Source of the DNA: Gammaproteobacteria bacterium | GTDB lineage: Bacteria; Gemmatimonadota; Gemmatimonadetes; Longimicrobiales; Gaopeijiaceae | Assembly: GCA_028819075.1 (NCBI GenBank) | Contig: JAPPMM010000016.1 | Location: forward strand, 1-64,000 | DNA length: 64,000 nucleotides | Direction of reading: 5' to 3' | Shown: piece after piece, positions 8,136 to 16,216 of the stretch | Numbering within the stretch: position 1 is the stretch's first letter | Layout: the number at the start of each line of letters is the position of its first letter | Notes under the pieces: model-generated | What the model was told of the DNA's origin: nothing | Database searches by the model: none | Seen by the model: the letters and a program-made list of their open reading frames with translations, nothing else | Position numbers and translations under genes: made by a program

Positions 8136-8873
8136 ATGAGCCTTGTGATTACCTTGCGGACGCCAGATGGCATCGTCTTGGCCTCCGACACCCTCACAAC
8201 CCTTAATCGCGCAGACAACCCGCCACAGGGAGGCAACCAACCAGCAACGCGCACGGTTGCGAGTTTCCCGGTTTCGTTCGCCGCCTCGAAGGTGTTTCCG
8301 TTCCTCGAAACCTTCGGCGTAGGGACCACCGGCACGCCGATCATTGCTGATAAGAGCGTCGGTCGCTTGCTTCGGGAACTGGAGACGGAACTGGCTTCTG
8401 CGCCGGTTAGCTTGACCGTCGAGAATGCAGCGGACAAGATCGGTGCTCGTATCGCGCGAAGCATGAAGACGGCTCCAGACGCAGAGTCCCGCAACGCTTC
8501 CGTGGAGTTCGTGGTCTCCGGGTATGAACAGGATGGAGCTCCCATTGATGCGATCCGAAGGGTGGCGGCTGGGACCGTGACAGGCTCCTCGAAACCTGGC
8601 CAGCCGGGGTTGGGGTTGAGCGCGGTCGGCGAGGGCGGTGTAGTCGGGGCCTTCATGCAACTGGCAAAGAGCCTTCAACTGGAACCTGCGGTGCGATTTA
8701 TCGCGTTGCCGGACGCGGTAGCGTTCGCTACGTTCCTCATCGAAGCAACGGGGGGCTTTCAGCGGTTCTTTCTGGCACCACAGACTGTTGGCCGAGATGT
8801 TGACGTTGGAATCATCGAGCCGGGGGAGGCATTCAGATGGGTTCGGAGAGCAAGTCAAGCGGCGTTGAAGTGA
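8136..8873 (+). CDS. Proteasome-like Ntn-hydrolase
   Basis: A 245-residue protein whose first 20 residues (MSLVITLRTPDGIVLASDT) match the start of proteasome-fold subunits. If Met1 is removed the N-terminal residue is Ser, and Asp falls at position 17, where proteasome subunits have their conserved Asp. The later SKVFPF and GVGTTGTP fit the following strands. A clear equivalent of the catalytic Lys33 is not obvious, so activity is uncertain. The strong AGGAGG nine bases before the ATG supports this start. No ATPase partner is nearby. The downstream 62-residue gene overlaps it. Probably a stand-alone self-assembling hydrolase; substrate unknown. Confidence 0.65.
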   Translation: MSLVITLRTPDGIVLASDTLTTLNRADNPPQGGNQPATRTVASFPVSFAASKVFPFLETFGVGTTGTPIIADKSVGRLLRELETELASAPVSLTVENAADKIGARIARSMKTAPDAESRNASVEFVVSGYEQDGAPIDAIRRVAAGTVTGSSKPGQPGLGLSAVGEGGVVGAFMQLAKSLQLEPAVRFIALPDAVAFATFLIEATGGFQRFFLAPQTVGRDVDVGIIEPGEAFRWVRRASQAALK

Positions 8874-9025
8874 TCGAACGGCTTGAGTTTCCGGTCTCGG
8901 ACTCCAGCAGTTTTTCCTACTCGGTAGAGAGTGCAGGTCCGGCTGAACGCCGCGTTCGCCGCCATGAGGATCCGCCTCGGGTGCTGCACTTCCGCCCCAC
9001 CCTGACGGGTATTTCTCTCCGGTAG
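8837..9025 (+). CDS. 62-residue protein overlapping the Ntn-hydrolase gene
   Basis: The ATG lies 37 bases inside the end of the Ntn-hydrolase gene, in another frame, and GGGGGAGG sits about seven bases before it. This arrangement suggests translational coupling. The product begins MGSESKSSGVEVIERLEF, continues with a Ser-rich stretch and ends with an Arg-rich tail. No membrane segment or known domain is visible. It may be a partner, inhibitor or assembly factor of the hydrolase. A chance frame cannot be excluded, although the ribosome binding site argues against it. Confidence 0.4.
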   Translation: MGSESKSSGVEVIERLEFPVSDSSSFSYSVESAGPAERRVRRHEDPPRVLHFRPTLTGISLR

Positions 9026-9071
9026 GACGCGCTGAGCAGGGTCGTCCGGGCGGCCCTAGGTCGGCCCCCCC

Positions 9072-9572
9072 TTACCTTCGCCAACGCACCTGATGCGCGC
9101 CGCTGCCCAACGAGCGCCTGACGGTCGCAAGATGGACCCGGCCGTAGTAGACCTCCAGCCTCAAGGCCCGGCGCGATGTGGCCGTCCACCTTGTGCCCAT
9201 ACCGGTCAGGGCCTCCTCGATGGCCAGCGAACGCAGGGTGATCGCGTCAGCCATCGGGCGCGTCACCATGATGATCAGCACGGCGCCGCGCTCGGTGGCG
9301 GCGGCCTCGGTGATGAACTGGCAGAGATCCCGCGCGAGGCTGGCCGGGACGGGTCCCGTGACCGACTTGCCGGGACACGCTTCTGCGACGGCCTGCAGAC
9401 GCTGCTCCTCATTTCGCCGTCGAAGCGCCCCTCGGGCCTCCTGGGCCTGTCGCTCTCTCTCCACGCGCTGACGTTCGGCCTCTTCGGCATCGACCGCAGG
9501 GTCGCTCCCCGGAGGCGCGTCCGCCTGTTCGATGGCTGAGGCGGCGCGGGCGCGGGAGATCCCGCCATTCAT
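9072..9572 (-). CDS. Unknown protein with coiled-coil N-terminal half
   Basis: 166 residues. After a short start comes an Ala/Glu/Arg-rich helix (VDAEEAERQRVERERQAQEA) likely to form a coiled coil. A second half follows with GAVLIIMVTRPMADAITL and a strand-rich C-terminus ending HQVRWRR. The ATG at 9572 has GGGAG upstream and is preferred over a TTG at 9620 that extends the frame. No signal peptide or membrane segment. Not recognised. The gene converges with the Ntn-hydrolase group and may be the last member of the accessory island. Confidence 0.5.
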   Translation of the reverse strand: MNGGISRARAASAIEQADAPPGSDPAVDAEEAERQRVERERQAQEARGALRRRNEEQRLQAVAEACPGKSVTGPVPASLARDLCQFITEAAATERGAVLIIMVTRPMADAITLRSLAIEEALTGMGTRWTATSRRALRLEVYYGRVHLATVRRSLGSGAHQVRWRR

Positions 9573-9777
9573 GTCCGGTTCTCCCGCTCTTGCGGCACGG
9601 TCCAGCAGGGTCCCGTCCAACGGCAGGAAACGCAGATCGTGCAGCCCTGTATGACTTTATACGATTTCCTGCCCGGATTCGGACTACCTACAATCCGCTG
9701 GGCGGGGATTGCCTTGGTGGGCTTCTGTGTGTCCCGGCCCTAAAGGCCTTTCTGACATTGTTTCGATGCGGCTGGAG

Positions 9778-10662
9778 TCACTTCGAGACGGACCTTCTAG
9801 CGGCCAGCTTCCTGGCTCTTCGGGCCGGATCTCGATGGGCTTGGAACACGCGGGACGATCGGGTCACGGAGCCACCCCTGCGCAAGTCGTGGGCCAACGC
9901 TCCGGTCGCCCGCTCCTTCTGCAACCAGCACTCGATCAGCCACTCCCATCCCAGACAACGTCGGGCTGTCGAGGGCCGAACTCCGATAAGCCGGTTCATC
10001 TGATTGCTCAGCGCGAAGCCGTCGGGATAACCCAGGCCACACGCGACGGAGTGCAGGCTCTGCGATGAGTTCTGCAGCCGGAGGACAGCGTGCAGAATCC
10101 GGCAGAACTGCAACCAGTGCGAAGGCACCGGCAGCCCTCTCGACACGAAGCGGCGTCCCAGTGCGCGGCGCGACAGGTAGATCGTCCGGGACAGGCTGGC
10201 GATCGTGGTGAGGTGTCTCGCCAGCCTCACCGTGCGACGAATGATGTCGCATGTGCCGCGGTCGACCCGCAATCCTCTCCACGCGAGATACTCGGTGAAC
10301 TCAACCGGGAGGTCGGTGGGAGGTCGGCGGATGAGCGACTTCATGTCGCCCGGATCGATGTCGTTGTGGTGAGGAACGATGGCTGTCGGCCTACATCGCC
10401 CGATGACGTGGAGAAGATCCGTCTCCGCCGTCAGCGACGAAGCGGGCGGAAGAATGAGAATCAGGACGACGCCCGCCGGTCGCCGGCGTGCGACCCTCAG
10501 GTCGTCGGCCAGCTCCCCCGTCCCCAGACGCCAGATTAGAGCCGAGCCCCTGAGTCCCCTCTCACGTTCAATGAACTCGGCCGTAGCCGTGAGCGGAACA
10601 AGCTTCCGGTACGGGACGGAAAAGAGCAGAAACGGCGGCTGGGGGCGCTTTGAGCGGGGCAT
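9778..10662 (-). CDS. AraC-family transcriptional regulator
   Basis: 294 residues. The C-terminal part holds the two helix-turn-helix segments of AraC proteins: IASLSRTIYLSRRALGRRF (about 150-175) and SLHSVACGLGYPDGFALSNQ, followed by RLIGVRPSTARR. The N-terminal 140 residues have no recognisable ligand-binding cupin, so the signal is unknown. AAGGAA precedes the ATG. A basic extension of about 50 residues follows the DNA-binding domain. It is divergent from the cyanophycinase-like gene with 302 bases between them, so it might regulate that gene, but no operator was found. Confidence 0.65.
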   Translation of the reverse strand: MPRSKRPQPPFLLFSVPYRKLVPLTATAEFIERERGLRGSALIWRLGTGELADDLRVARRRPAGVVLILILPPASSLTAETDLLHVIGRCRPTAIVPHHNDIDPGDMKSLIRRPPTDLPVEFTEYLAWRGLRVDRGTCDIIRRTVRLARHLTTIASLSRTIYLSRRALGRRFVSRGLPVPSHWLQFCRILHAVLRLQNSSQSLHSVACGLGYPDGFALSNQMNRLIGVRPSTARRCLGWEWLIECWLQKERATGALAHDLRRGGSVTRSSRVFQAHRDPARRARKLAARRSVSK

Positions 10663-10964
10663 GGGCGGTTCCTTTGCAAGATGCAGGCGACGGACAACAG
10701 TAGTCGCCCACGATCAGCGACCTATCAGCAAATGACGAACGCAACACCCCGGAGGGTTCGAGGGTTGGCCGTACCCGGTCGTGGTGCTGCGCCCGGGTGA
10801 CGGGCTGACGGCCCCGGTGGACGACGGCTGAACGGGCCCTTCGCCACACCTGCTCGCGGCTGGCGCAACAAGGCTCAAGGCCGAATGATTCCAGTCCGGG
10901 TTGCACGCCAACCCGGCGACGATCGGGAACCCACACACCCGGACGAACGTCCAGGAGGCCGCAG
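10663..10964. other. Divergent intergenic region with a 5'-UTR stem-loop
   Basis: This 302-base gap separates the AraC-like gene and the cyanophycinase-like gene. The main feature is a perfect eight-pair hairpin: CCGGGTTG (10896-10903) with CAACCCGG (10909-10916), loop CACGC. It lies about 50 bases before the plus-strand ATG. AGGAGG stands six bases before that ATG. I see no convincing -35/-10 pair on either strand. The hairpin could be an operator, an attenuator or an mRNA-stabilising element. Confidence 0.45.
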
Positions 10965-11852
10965 ATGAACCGGAGCACAACCGTGATCGCCATCGGGATC
11001 GCTCTCGCCATGGGAACCGCCGGAGACGGTACGGCGACGCATCTCGCGGCCCAGGAGGTGGGTCCCGCCAACGGCTCGCTGGTCGTGGTGGGGGGCGCCA
11101 TGCAGGATCTGGGCATCGTGCGCCGCTTCATCGACCTGGCGGGGGGCCCCGACGCCCCCATCGTCGTGATCCCGACCGCGGGCGGCGCGGCCGAGTACGA
11201 CCAGTTCTACCCCGGCCTGCGCCAGTTCCGGGCGGCGGGCGCGACCAACCTGACGGTGATCCACACCAACGACCGTGACGAGGCCGACGGCGAGGCCTTC
11301 GTCAGGCCGATCCGGGAGGCCGGCGGCGTCTGGTTCCCGGGCGGGCGGCAGTGGCGCATCGCCGATTCCTACCTGGACACGCGCACCGAGGAGGAACTCC
11401 ACCGCCTGCTCGAGCGCGGCGGCGTCATCGGCGGCTCGTCGGCCGGAGCGTCCATACAGGGGTCGTACCTCATCCGCGGGGACACGCAGACCAACACCAT
11501 CATGATGGGCGACCACGAGGAGGGGTTCGGCTTCCTGCGCAACGTGGGCATCGACCAGCACCTGCTCCGCCGCAATCGCCAGTTCGACATGCTCGAGGTG
11601 ATGGAGGCGATGCCCGACCTGCTGGGCATCGGCATCGACGAGAACACCGCGATCGTGGTTCAGGGCGATGAATTCGAGGTGATCGGCGAGAGCTACGTCG
11701 TCATCTACGATACCTCGGTGCAGATCGACACCGGCGGCGACTTCTACTTCCTGGCCCCCGGCGACCGGTTCAACATGGCCACCCGGGAAGCGCGGCGGCC
11801 GGCGAACACGGCGCGCCCGCTCGACCGCGTGCAGCGGCGGCCGGGGGGGTAG
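10965..11852 (+). CDS. Exported cyanophycinase-like peptidase (S51)
   Basis: 295 residues beginning with a signal peptide (about 1-29, ending AQE). It has the serine peptidase S51 fold: GSLVVVGGAM, IVVIPTAGGAAEYD and IGGSSAGASIQG with the nucleophile Ser in GSSAGA, followed by GIGIDENTAIVV. Cyanophycinases split multi-Asp-Arg polymer into beta-Asp-Arg dipeptides; relatives cut other Asp peptides. Export suggests action on external peptides or polymer. No cyanophycin synthetase lies in the window, so the exact substrate is open. The stop codon lies in a hairpin shared with the convergent gene. Confidence 0.8.
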   Translation: MNRSTTVIAIGIALAMGTAGDGTATHLAAQEVGPANGSLVVVGGAMQDLGIVRRFIDLAGGPDAPIVVIPTAGGAAEYDQFYPGLRQFRAAGATNLTVIHTNDRDEADGEAFVRPIREAGGVWFPGGRQWRIADSYLDTRTEEELHRLLERGGVIGGSSAGASIQGSYLIRGDTQTNTIMMGDHEEGFGFLRNVGIDQHLLRRNRQFDMLEVMEAMPDLLGIGIDENTAIVVQGDEFEVIGESYVVIYDTSVQIDTGGDFYFLAPGDRFNMATREARRPANTARPLDRVQRRPGG

Positions 11853-11871
11853 CGGCCCGGGCTAGCCCCCC
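11843..11871. terminator. Shared hairpin between convergent genes
   Basis: GGGGGGGTAGC (11843-11853) pairs with GCTAGCCCCCC (11861-11871) with one mismatch and a seven-base loop. Both stop codons (TAG at 11850 on the plus strand and TAG at 11864 on the minus strand) are inside the stem. It can act in either direction, though no T-tract follows. Confidence 0.5.
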
Positions 11872-12629
11872 GACCCCGCGGCCTCGGCCAGCGCCTCCAG
11901 TTCGTTGTCCAGGATGTCGCGGAAGAGCTGCGTGGGCAGGGCGCCCTGGACGGGGAACCCGTTGATCAGGAAGCTCGGGGTTCCGCGCAGGCCGAGCGCG
12001 CGGGCGGCGCGTCCGCCGTCGGCGATGCGGCGTCCGGGCCGCTCCTCGGCGATGCAGGACTCGAACTGCTCCGAGTTCAGGCCCAGCTCGGCGGCGTAGC
12101 CCAGGAAGTGGGGCATGGGATCGCCACTGTCCTTCCAGGTGCGCTGATCCTCGAACAGCCGCACCATCATCCCCTCGAAGTCGTCCTGCTCACCCGCGCA
12201 CTCGCCCGCGAGCGCCGACAGGTCTCCGTGGGGGAACATGCCGGTCACGATCGGGATGTACTTCCACAGCACGGTTCCGGCGTCGATGTACTCCTCCTGG
12301 AGTACGGGGAAGGTCTGCTGGTGGAACTGGCGGCAGAAGCCGCAGCCGAAGTCGCTCAGTTCGGCGATGCGCAGCGTTGCTTCCGGGTCTCCGAAGTCGT
12401 AGCCCAGGCCCGGGAAGTCGATCTGCTCGCCGGGGAGCGTTTCGGGAGGGGTGATGACGAGGCTCCGGGTGAGGGACTGCGTAGATGCGTCCTCCGCGGG
12501 AGGATTCGCGTCGCCCTCTCCGCCCGCGCAGCCGGTCGCCAGCGCGAGAACGAGCGGGGCCAGGGCCCGGCGGCGAAGCCTTGCGGCGAGCCGACTCCCG
12601 CCGGGCGGCGTGGGGTGCTGTAGCTTCAT
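11862..12629 (-). CDS. DsbA-like thioredoxin-fold lipoprotein
   Basis: 255 residues. Start: GGAAAG lies just before the ATG at 12629; the longer open frame upstream is a shadow of other sequence. A basic N-terminus, hydrophobic segment and lipobox LATGC (Cys34) mark a lipoprotein. The thioredoxin-like domain has the redox pair C96-G-F-C99 in DFGCGFCRQFHQ, and a cis-Pro loop GTPSFLING near the C-terminus. It probably oxidises or shuffles disulfides in exported proteins. It follows the zinc-ribbon gene at 12677-13075 by 47 bp, likely in one operon. Confidence 0.85.
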   Translation of the reverse strand: MKLQHPTPPGGSRLAARLRRRALAPLVLALATGCAGGEGDANPPAEDASTQSLTRSLVITPPETLPGEQIDFPGLGYDFGDPEATLRIAELSDFGCGFCRQFHQQTFPVLQEEYIDAGTVLWKYIPIVTGMFPHGDLSALAGECAGEQDDFEGMMVRLFEDQRTWKDSGDPMPHFLGYAAELGLNSEQFESCIAEERPGRRIADGGRAARALGLRGTPSFLINGFPVQGALPTQLFRDILDNELEALAEAAGSGG

Positions 12630-12676
12630 CGTTACTTTCCGATCTTTGGCTGAAGTTGTGCGTGGAAGGAGCCGTG

Positions 12677-13075
12677 TCACCGGCGGCGCAGGAGGCGCGA
12701 GATCAGCATCCCCGCGACCACTCCGAGAACCAGGGAACCGGCCAGCGCTCGCCCGCTCCATACCCGCGGCTCGCGGATTGGGGCCGGTTCCGGGATGTGC
12801 GGGGCAAGTGCGGTGGATGGTACCGGGTCCGTCGGCTCGCCGACAAGGGCGCAGGCGGCGCATTCGGCAAGCCCGCGGTCGCGGGCCGTCCGGTTGCCGA
12901 AGCTCAGCGACGAACCGCAATCGGGGCAGGTGCCGTCGGCGGGCGCCGGTTCGATCATGCCGTAGAGGGCGCCCTTGGAGAGATCGAGCTGGTCGGCGAT
13001 CCGGTTGACACTCTCGTCGGAGTCCCAGTACATGCGGTTTACCACCTTCGCCAACTCGGTCGGTCCGACGGTCAT
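12677..13075 (-). CDS. Zinc-ribbon, HTH and membrane-anchor protein
   Basis: 132 residues from ATG 13075, with GGAGG upstream. The first 50 residues look like a small helix-turn-helix (RIADQLDLSKGALYGMI). Then comes a zinc ribbon with C-x2-C (CPDCG) and a later C-x2-C (CAAC). A Pro-rich linker leads to one C-terminal membrane segment (LAGSLVLGVVAGMLISRLL) ending in Arg residues. It may be a membrane-tethered sensor or regulator. The next gene on the strand is the DsbA-like lipoprotein, so redox or zinc sensing is possible but unproven. Confidence 0.6.
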   Translation of the reverse strand: MTVGPTELAKVVNRMYWDSDESVNRIADQLDLSKGALYGMIEPAPADGTCPDCGSSLSFGNRTARDRGLAECAACALVGEPTDPVPSTALAPHIPEPAPIREPRVWSGRALAGSLVLGVVAGMLISRLLRRR

Positions 13076-13167
13076 CGATCCTGGTCCTCCGGCTGCCCTT
13101 GACCCGGTTCGCGGCAGGCGGACAGAATAGCCCCGCCCCGAACGACATGCGAACAAACCGGATTTCC

Positions 13168-13845
13168 ATGCCCCCTGCATCGACGGGAGGCTATCTCCCG
13201 ATACCCGTCTCGCACGGCCTGCTGGAGGCTGTGCTGCGCCGGCCGCCAGAGGCGCTGCGCGGGGCCGCGGTCATGTGCCACCCGCATCCCCTGCACGGGG
13301 GCACGATGCACACCAAGGCCGTGTACCGCGCCGCCCAGGGCATGACCGAGGCCGGACTGGCGGCGCTCCGCTTCAACTTTCGCGGCGTGGGGCGCAGCAC
13401 CGGTTCCTACGACGGAGGGCTTGGCGAGACCGAGGACGCGCGCGCCGCGCTGCGGCACGTCGAGCGTCTCTTTCCGGGGCTGCCGCTGGTGGCCGGCGGA
13501 TTCTCGTTCGGGTCGCTGGTCGCGCTGAGGGCGGGCGCGGGCCATTCGCGCGTCGCGGCCATGGTCGGCGTGGGGCTCGCCTTCGACCGCCACGACTACG
13601 GGTTCCTGGCGGAGGCGCGCTGCCCCGTGCTCATCGTTCAGGGCGAACGCGACGAGTTCGGTTCGGGAGCAAGGGCGGTGGAATTCGCCCGCCAACTGGG
13701 CGAGCCGGTGGAGGCGGTCGTCATCCCGGGAGCGGACCACTACTTTCACGGGCACTTCGACGAACTGCGCCGCGGCATACGGGAGTTCCTCACCCGGCCG
13801 GCGGTCGCGCGGGCGCTGGAACGGAAGCGGGTTGAGACAGGATGA
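13168..13845 (+). CDS. Alpha/beta hydrolase (KANL3/Tex30-like)
   Basis: 225 residues from ATG 13168; an in-frame ATG at 13147 would add seven. The fold of small dienelactone hydrolase-like enzymes is clear: CHPHPLHGG (oxyanion region), nucleophile Ser in GGFSFGS, acid in QGERDEF and His in GADHYFHGH. The GADHYFHGH ending is typical of this COG2945-like group. Substrate unknown, probably a small ester or amide; no signal peptide, so cytosolic. The stop overlaps the start of the next small gene by ATGA. It is divergent from the zinc-ribbon gene with under 100 bases between. Confidence 0.75.
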   Translation: MPPASTGGYLPIPVSHGLLEAVLRRPPEALRGAAVMCHPHPLHGGTMHTKAVYRAAQGMTEAGLAALRFNFRGVGRSTGSYDGGLGETEDARAALRHVERLFPGLPLVAGGFSFGSLVALRAGAGHSRVAAMVGVGLAFDRHDYGFLAEARCPVLIVQGERDEFGSGARAVEFARQLGEPVEAVVIPGADHYFHGHFDELRRGIREFLTRPAVARALERKRVETG

Positions 13846-14093
13846 GAGATCGCAGCCGCATTGTCGGCAATCTGGAGGCTATCTACACCAGCGCCTTCAG
13901 CAGGGCCGAACGCGAGAACGACCGTGCCGAGATGGATCGGCTGGACTTCGCCTTCCAACGCGACCAGCTCTACCTGGAAACGCTGCTCGACATCCGCGAT
14001 CTCCTCCTTCCGGAAGCGGAAGGCGCCGTGGACAAGGCCACGAGCCTGATCGACAAGGCGAAGGTCATCAGGAGGGCCGTCAAGCTGCGGTAG
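13842..14093 (+). CDS. Small helical protein, unknown
   Basis: 83 residues, mostly charged helix (RAERENDRAEMDRLDFAFQRDQLYLETLLDIRDLL), probably a coiled coil or helical hairpin. The ATGA overlap with the hydrolase gene indicates translational coupling. No Cys, no membrane segment. The 3' end overlaps the convergent GNAT gene by 14 bases. I do not recognise a family. It may be a structural partner of the hydrolase. Confidence 0.55.
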   Translation: MRDRSRIVGNLEAIYTSAFSRAERENDRAEMDRLDFAFQRDQLYLETLLDIRDLLLPEAEGAVDKATSLIDKAKVIRRAVKLR

Positions 14094-14631
14094 CCGACTT
14101 GGACATGTAGATGTCCGGCCGGCCCCGGCCGTTGGCGTCCGGCATGCACCCGGTGACCACGTAGCCCAGGCGGCGATAGAAGAGAAACGGGTGCCGGCCG
14201 CCCAGGTCCCGCAGTGCGGCGAGGTGACGCGGGACATCCTCGTAGAGGTCCGCCCCCGCCAGAGAGGTCTGCGCGCCGTCGTCGTCGGTACCGAGCGTGA
14301 ACGTCAGCGCGCCGCGGCGCCGCGCCTCATCCTCGAATGCGGCCACCAGCGCCCTTCCCACCCCGCGAAGCCGATGCTCCCGCCGTACGACGAGCGGGTG
14401 CAGCTCCCACACGCGGCCCTCGTATTGCGGCAGACCGCCGATCCACCCCAGGAGACGGGCGTCGTCGAGGGCGGCGAAGGCGAAGCCCTGGCGAAGGACT
14501 TGCGACACCTCCTTCGCGGCGGCCTCCAGATCCGGCCACCCCCGCGGATGATCGTCGAAGCCCTCAACCAGCAGCGCCGCGGCCTGCCCGTGCACGGCGT
14601 CGGACTGGCCGCCCAGCTCTGTGATCGTCAC
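14080..14631 (-). CDS. GNAT acetyltransferase, AAC(6')-like
   Basis: 183 residues from GTG 14631, which has AGGGAG six bases upstream; an in-frame ATG at 14685 lacks one. The acetyl-CoA loop appears as RREHRLRGVGRALV. The C-terminal blocks LTFTLGTDDDGAQTSL, ADLYEDVPRHLA, FLFYRRLGYVVTG and MPDANGRGRPDIYM follow the pattern of aminoglycoside 6'-N-acetyltransferase relatives. Such enzymes transfer acetyl from acetyl-CoA to an amine. Whether an antibiotic is the real substrate cannot be read from sequence, and many chromosomal relatives have other roles. It is divergent from the adenosyltransferase gene. Confidence 0.75.
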   Translation of the reverse strand: MTITELGGQSDAVHGQAAALLVEGFDDHPRGWPDLEAAAKEVSQVLRQGFAFAALDDARLLGWIGGLPQYEGRVWELHPLVVRREHRLRGVGRALVAAFEDEARRRGALTFTLGTDDDGAQTSLAGADLYEDVPRHLAALRDLGGRHPFLFYRRLGYVVTGCMPDANGRGRPDIYMSKSATAA

Positions 14632-14750
14632 ATCCCTCTCCCTGTGTGCGGTTCGCACGGCGCTCGGCCCCGGAGCAGGGGTCATGCACCGGTATTATAC
14701 TCCGCACTGGATGCACGCTGGCGTCGTGCACGGACCTGCGATGGATGCGG

Positions 14751-15302
14751 ATGAAGATCTATACCAGACGAGGCGACGAGGGAGACACCGGCCTGCTGGG
14801 GGGCGGGCGCGTGGCCAAGGACCATCCCCGTCTGCACGCGTACGGCACGGTGGACGAACTCAGCTCGTGCCTCGGGCTCGCCCGCAGCCGGACCGGGGTT
14901 CCGGCCACCGCCGCCCGGCTGGCCTGGATCCAGCGCGATCTCTTCGCCATCGGCGCCTCCCTCGCCCGTCCGCCGTCCGCGGAGGGACGCAGGCGGCCAC
15001 CGGTGCCCGAGGTGCCGGTCGAGCGGGTCGGCGAGATGGAGGCATGGATGGACGAAGCGGACGCCGGGCTGCCCCCGCTCCGCAACTTCATCCTGCCGGG
15101 CGGTGCGCCGGCCGCCGCGACGCTGCACCTCGCTCGCTCCGTGTGCCGGCGGGCGGAGCGGGTCACCGTGTCGCTCGCGGCGCGCGAAGCGGTCGACGAA
15201 GGCATCGTCCGCTACCTCAACCGGCTGTCGGACCTGCTCTTCGTGCTGGCCCGGGTCGAGAACCACGCCGCGGGAACCGCCGACCAGACCTGGGAGAAGT
15301 GA
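14751..15302 (+). CDS. Cob(I)yrinic acid a,c-diamide adenosyltransferase, PduO type
   Basis: 183 residues beginning [18 protein letters not shown], the ATP-binding N-terminal signature of the PduO/MMAB family. It also has [12 protein letters not shown] and the C-terminal block [26 protein letters not shown]. The enzyme transfers the adenosyl group of ATP to cob(I)alamin, making coenzyme B12. In-frame ATGs just upstream (14745 and earlier) are possible, but the family start fits 14751. No other cobalamin gene is near. A perfect 14-bp palindrome (15307-15320) follows the stop. Confidence 0.88.
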   Translation: MKIYTRRGDEGDTGLLGGGRVAKDHPRLHAYGTVDELSSCLGLARSRTGVPATAARLAWIQRDLFAIGASLARPPSAEGRRRPPVPEVPVERVGEMEAWMDEADAGLPPLRNFILPGGAPAAATLHLARSVCRRAERVTVSLAAREAVDEGIVRYLNRLSDLLFVLARVENHAAGTADQTWEK

Positions 15303-15371
15303 GCCGCCTCGCCGGCGAGGTTACAAGGGAACCGCAGGGCGCGAGCCCGGCACTTCCGGGGGACGTGGTCC

Positions 15372-15400
15372 TTGCAACCGCTATTGGCTTCCTGCATCAT
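15372..15400 (+). promoter_or_regulatory. Possible promoter of the ferredoxin gene
   Basis: TTGCAA (15372-15377) and CATCAT (15395-15400) are separated by 17 bases. The ferredoxin start codon is about 90 bases further on. The -10 match is moderate. Confidence 0.3.
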
Positions 15401-15498
15401 TCAGCGCGATATGGAGCCGGAATAACGCTCGGTGGGCCCGCGGTGTGCAGGTCGGCAATGCGCCATGCCCCGGGCCACTTCGAGTCTCAGGAGGGACC

Positions 15499-15732
15499 AT
15501 GACATACATCATCACGGAGCCGTGCATCGGGACCAAGGACGCGAGTTGTGTCGAGGTCTGTCCGGTGGACTGCATCTACGAGACCGAGGATCAGTATCTC
15601 ATCCATCCGGATGAATGCATCGACTGCGGAGCGTGCGAGCCGGAGTGTCCCGTGCAGGCCATCTTCCCGGACACGGATGTCCCCGACGAGTGGACGAACT
15701 ACATCGAGAAGAACAAGGACTACTTCGAATGA
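15499..15732 (+). CDS. fdxA: 7Fe-type ferredoxin
   Basis: A 77-residue soluble electron carrier. Cysteines at 9, 17 and 21, with 50, suit a [3Fe-4S] cluster. Cysteines at 40, 43 and 46, with 25, suit a [4Fe-4S] cluster ([12 protein letters not shown]). The long gap from Cys9 to Cys17 is typical of the seven-iron type rather than the 2[4Fe-4S] type. AGGAGG stands just before the ATG. It lies alone between the adenosyltransferase and a small convergent membrane protein gene. Possible partners include the molybdenum hydroxylase downstream, but nothing links them directly. Confidence 0.88.
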   Translation: MTYIITEPCIGTKDASCVEVCPVDCIYETEDQYLIHPDECIDCGACEPECPVQAIFPDTDVPDEWTNYIEKNKDYFE

Positions 15733-15824
15733 TCCCCGGCGGACGGCCGGTATTTGCCTGAGGGTCACCCCTTCCCGGCAGGGGCGCGAGCGGGTCGCGC
15801 CGGGGAATCGGGGCGTCAGATGAT

Positions 15825-16028
15825 CTAGATGCCCAGTTCCCGCAACTGCTCCGGGGTGAGCGCTCGCCGGTAGGCGTCCCGAGCCCGCGTGCGGTGGCGG
15901 GACCGGGTGCCGACGAGGATGAGGGTAGCCACGGCAGCGGCACCCAGCAGGCCAACGGTAAAGGCTCGGATGATCCCCTCCCCATTTTTCAGATCCCTGA
16001 TTCCAAACAGCCTTCGCCGCCCCTTCAT
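15825..16028 (-). CDS. Small single-pass membrane protein
   Basis: 67 residues from ATG 16028 (a longer frame reaches 16103). A basic start MKGRRRLFGIRDLKNGE is followed by one membrane segment (AFTVGLLGAAAVATLILVG), an Arg-rich stretch and the C-terminal helix LTPEQLRELGI. The positive-inside rule puts the long basic flank in the cytoplasm. No strong ribosome binding site was found, so the gene is plausible rather than certain. Function unknown. Confidence 0.45.
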   Translation of the reverse strand: MKGRRRLFGIRDLKNGEGIIRAFTVGLLGAAAVATLILVGTRSRHRTRARDAYRRALTPEQLRELGI

Positions 16029-16216
16029 AGCATGAACCGTGCCTCGCGCAATTCGGGCGCCAATCCTCGCCTGAGGGCGGCAATCTCCCCACTTCGGGCG
16101 CACATGCCCGAATCATGTCAGGTGCGTGCAATCGGAAAACCGGCAACGATCTTGCCGGAGCCACTGAAAACTGATGCCCGCCCGGGCCGTGGGCCACCCC
16201 TCGGCGGGACTCCGCG

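Noticed and set aside
11862-13169. A 435-residue extended form of the DsbA-like lipoprotein.
   Set aside because: The extra 180 residues overlap a zinc-ribbon gene in another frame and have no protein character. A ribosome binding site and lipoprotein signal support the ATG at 12629.
15307-15320. Perfect 14-bp palindrome CCTCGCCGGCGAGG after the adenosyltransferase gene, considered as terminator.
   Set aside because: It leaves no loop for a hairpin and has no T-run. It could be a dimeric protein site or chance.
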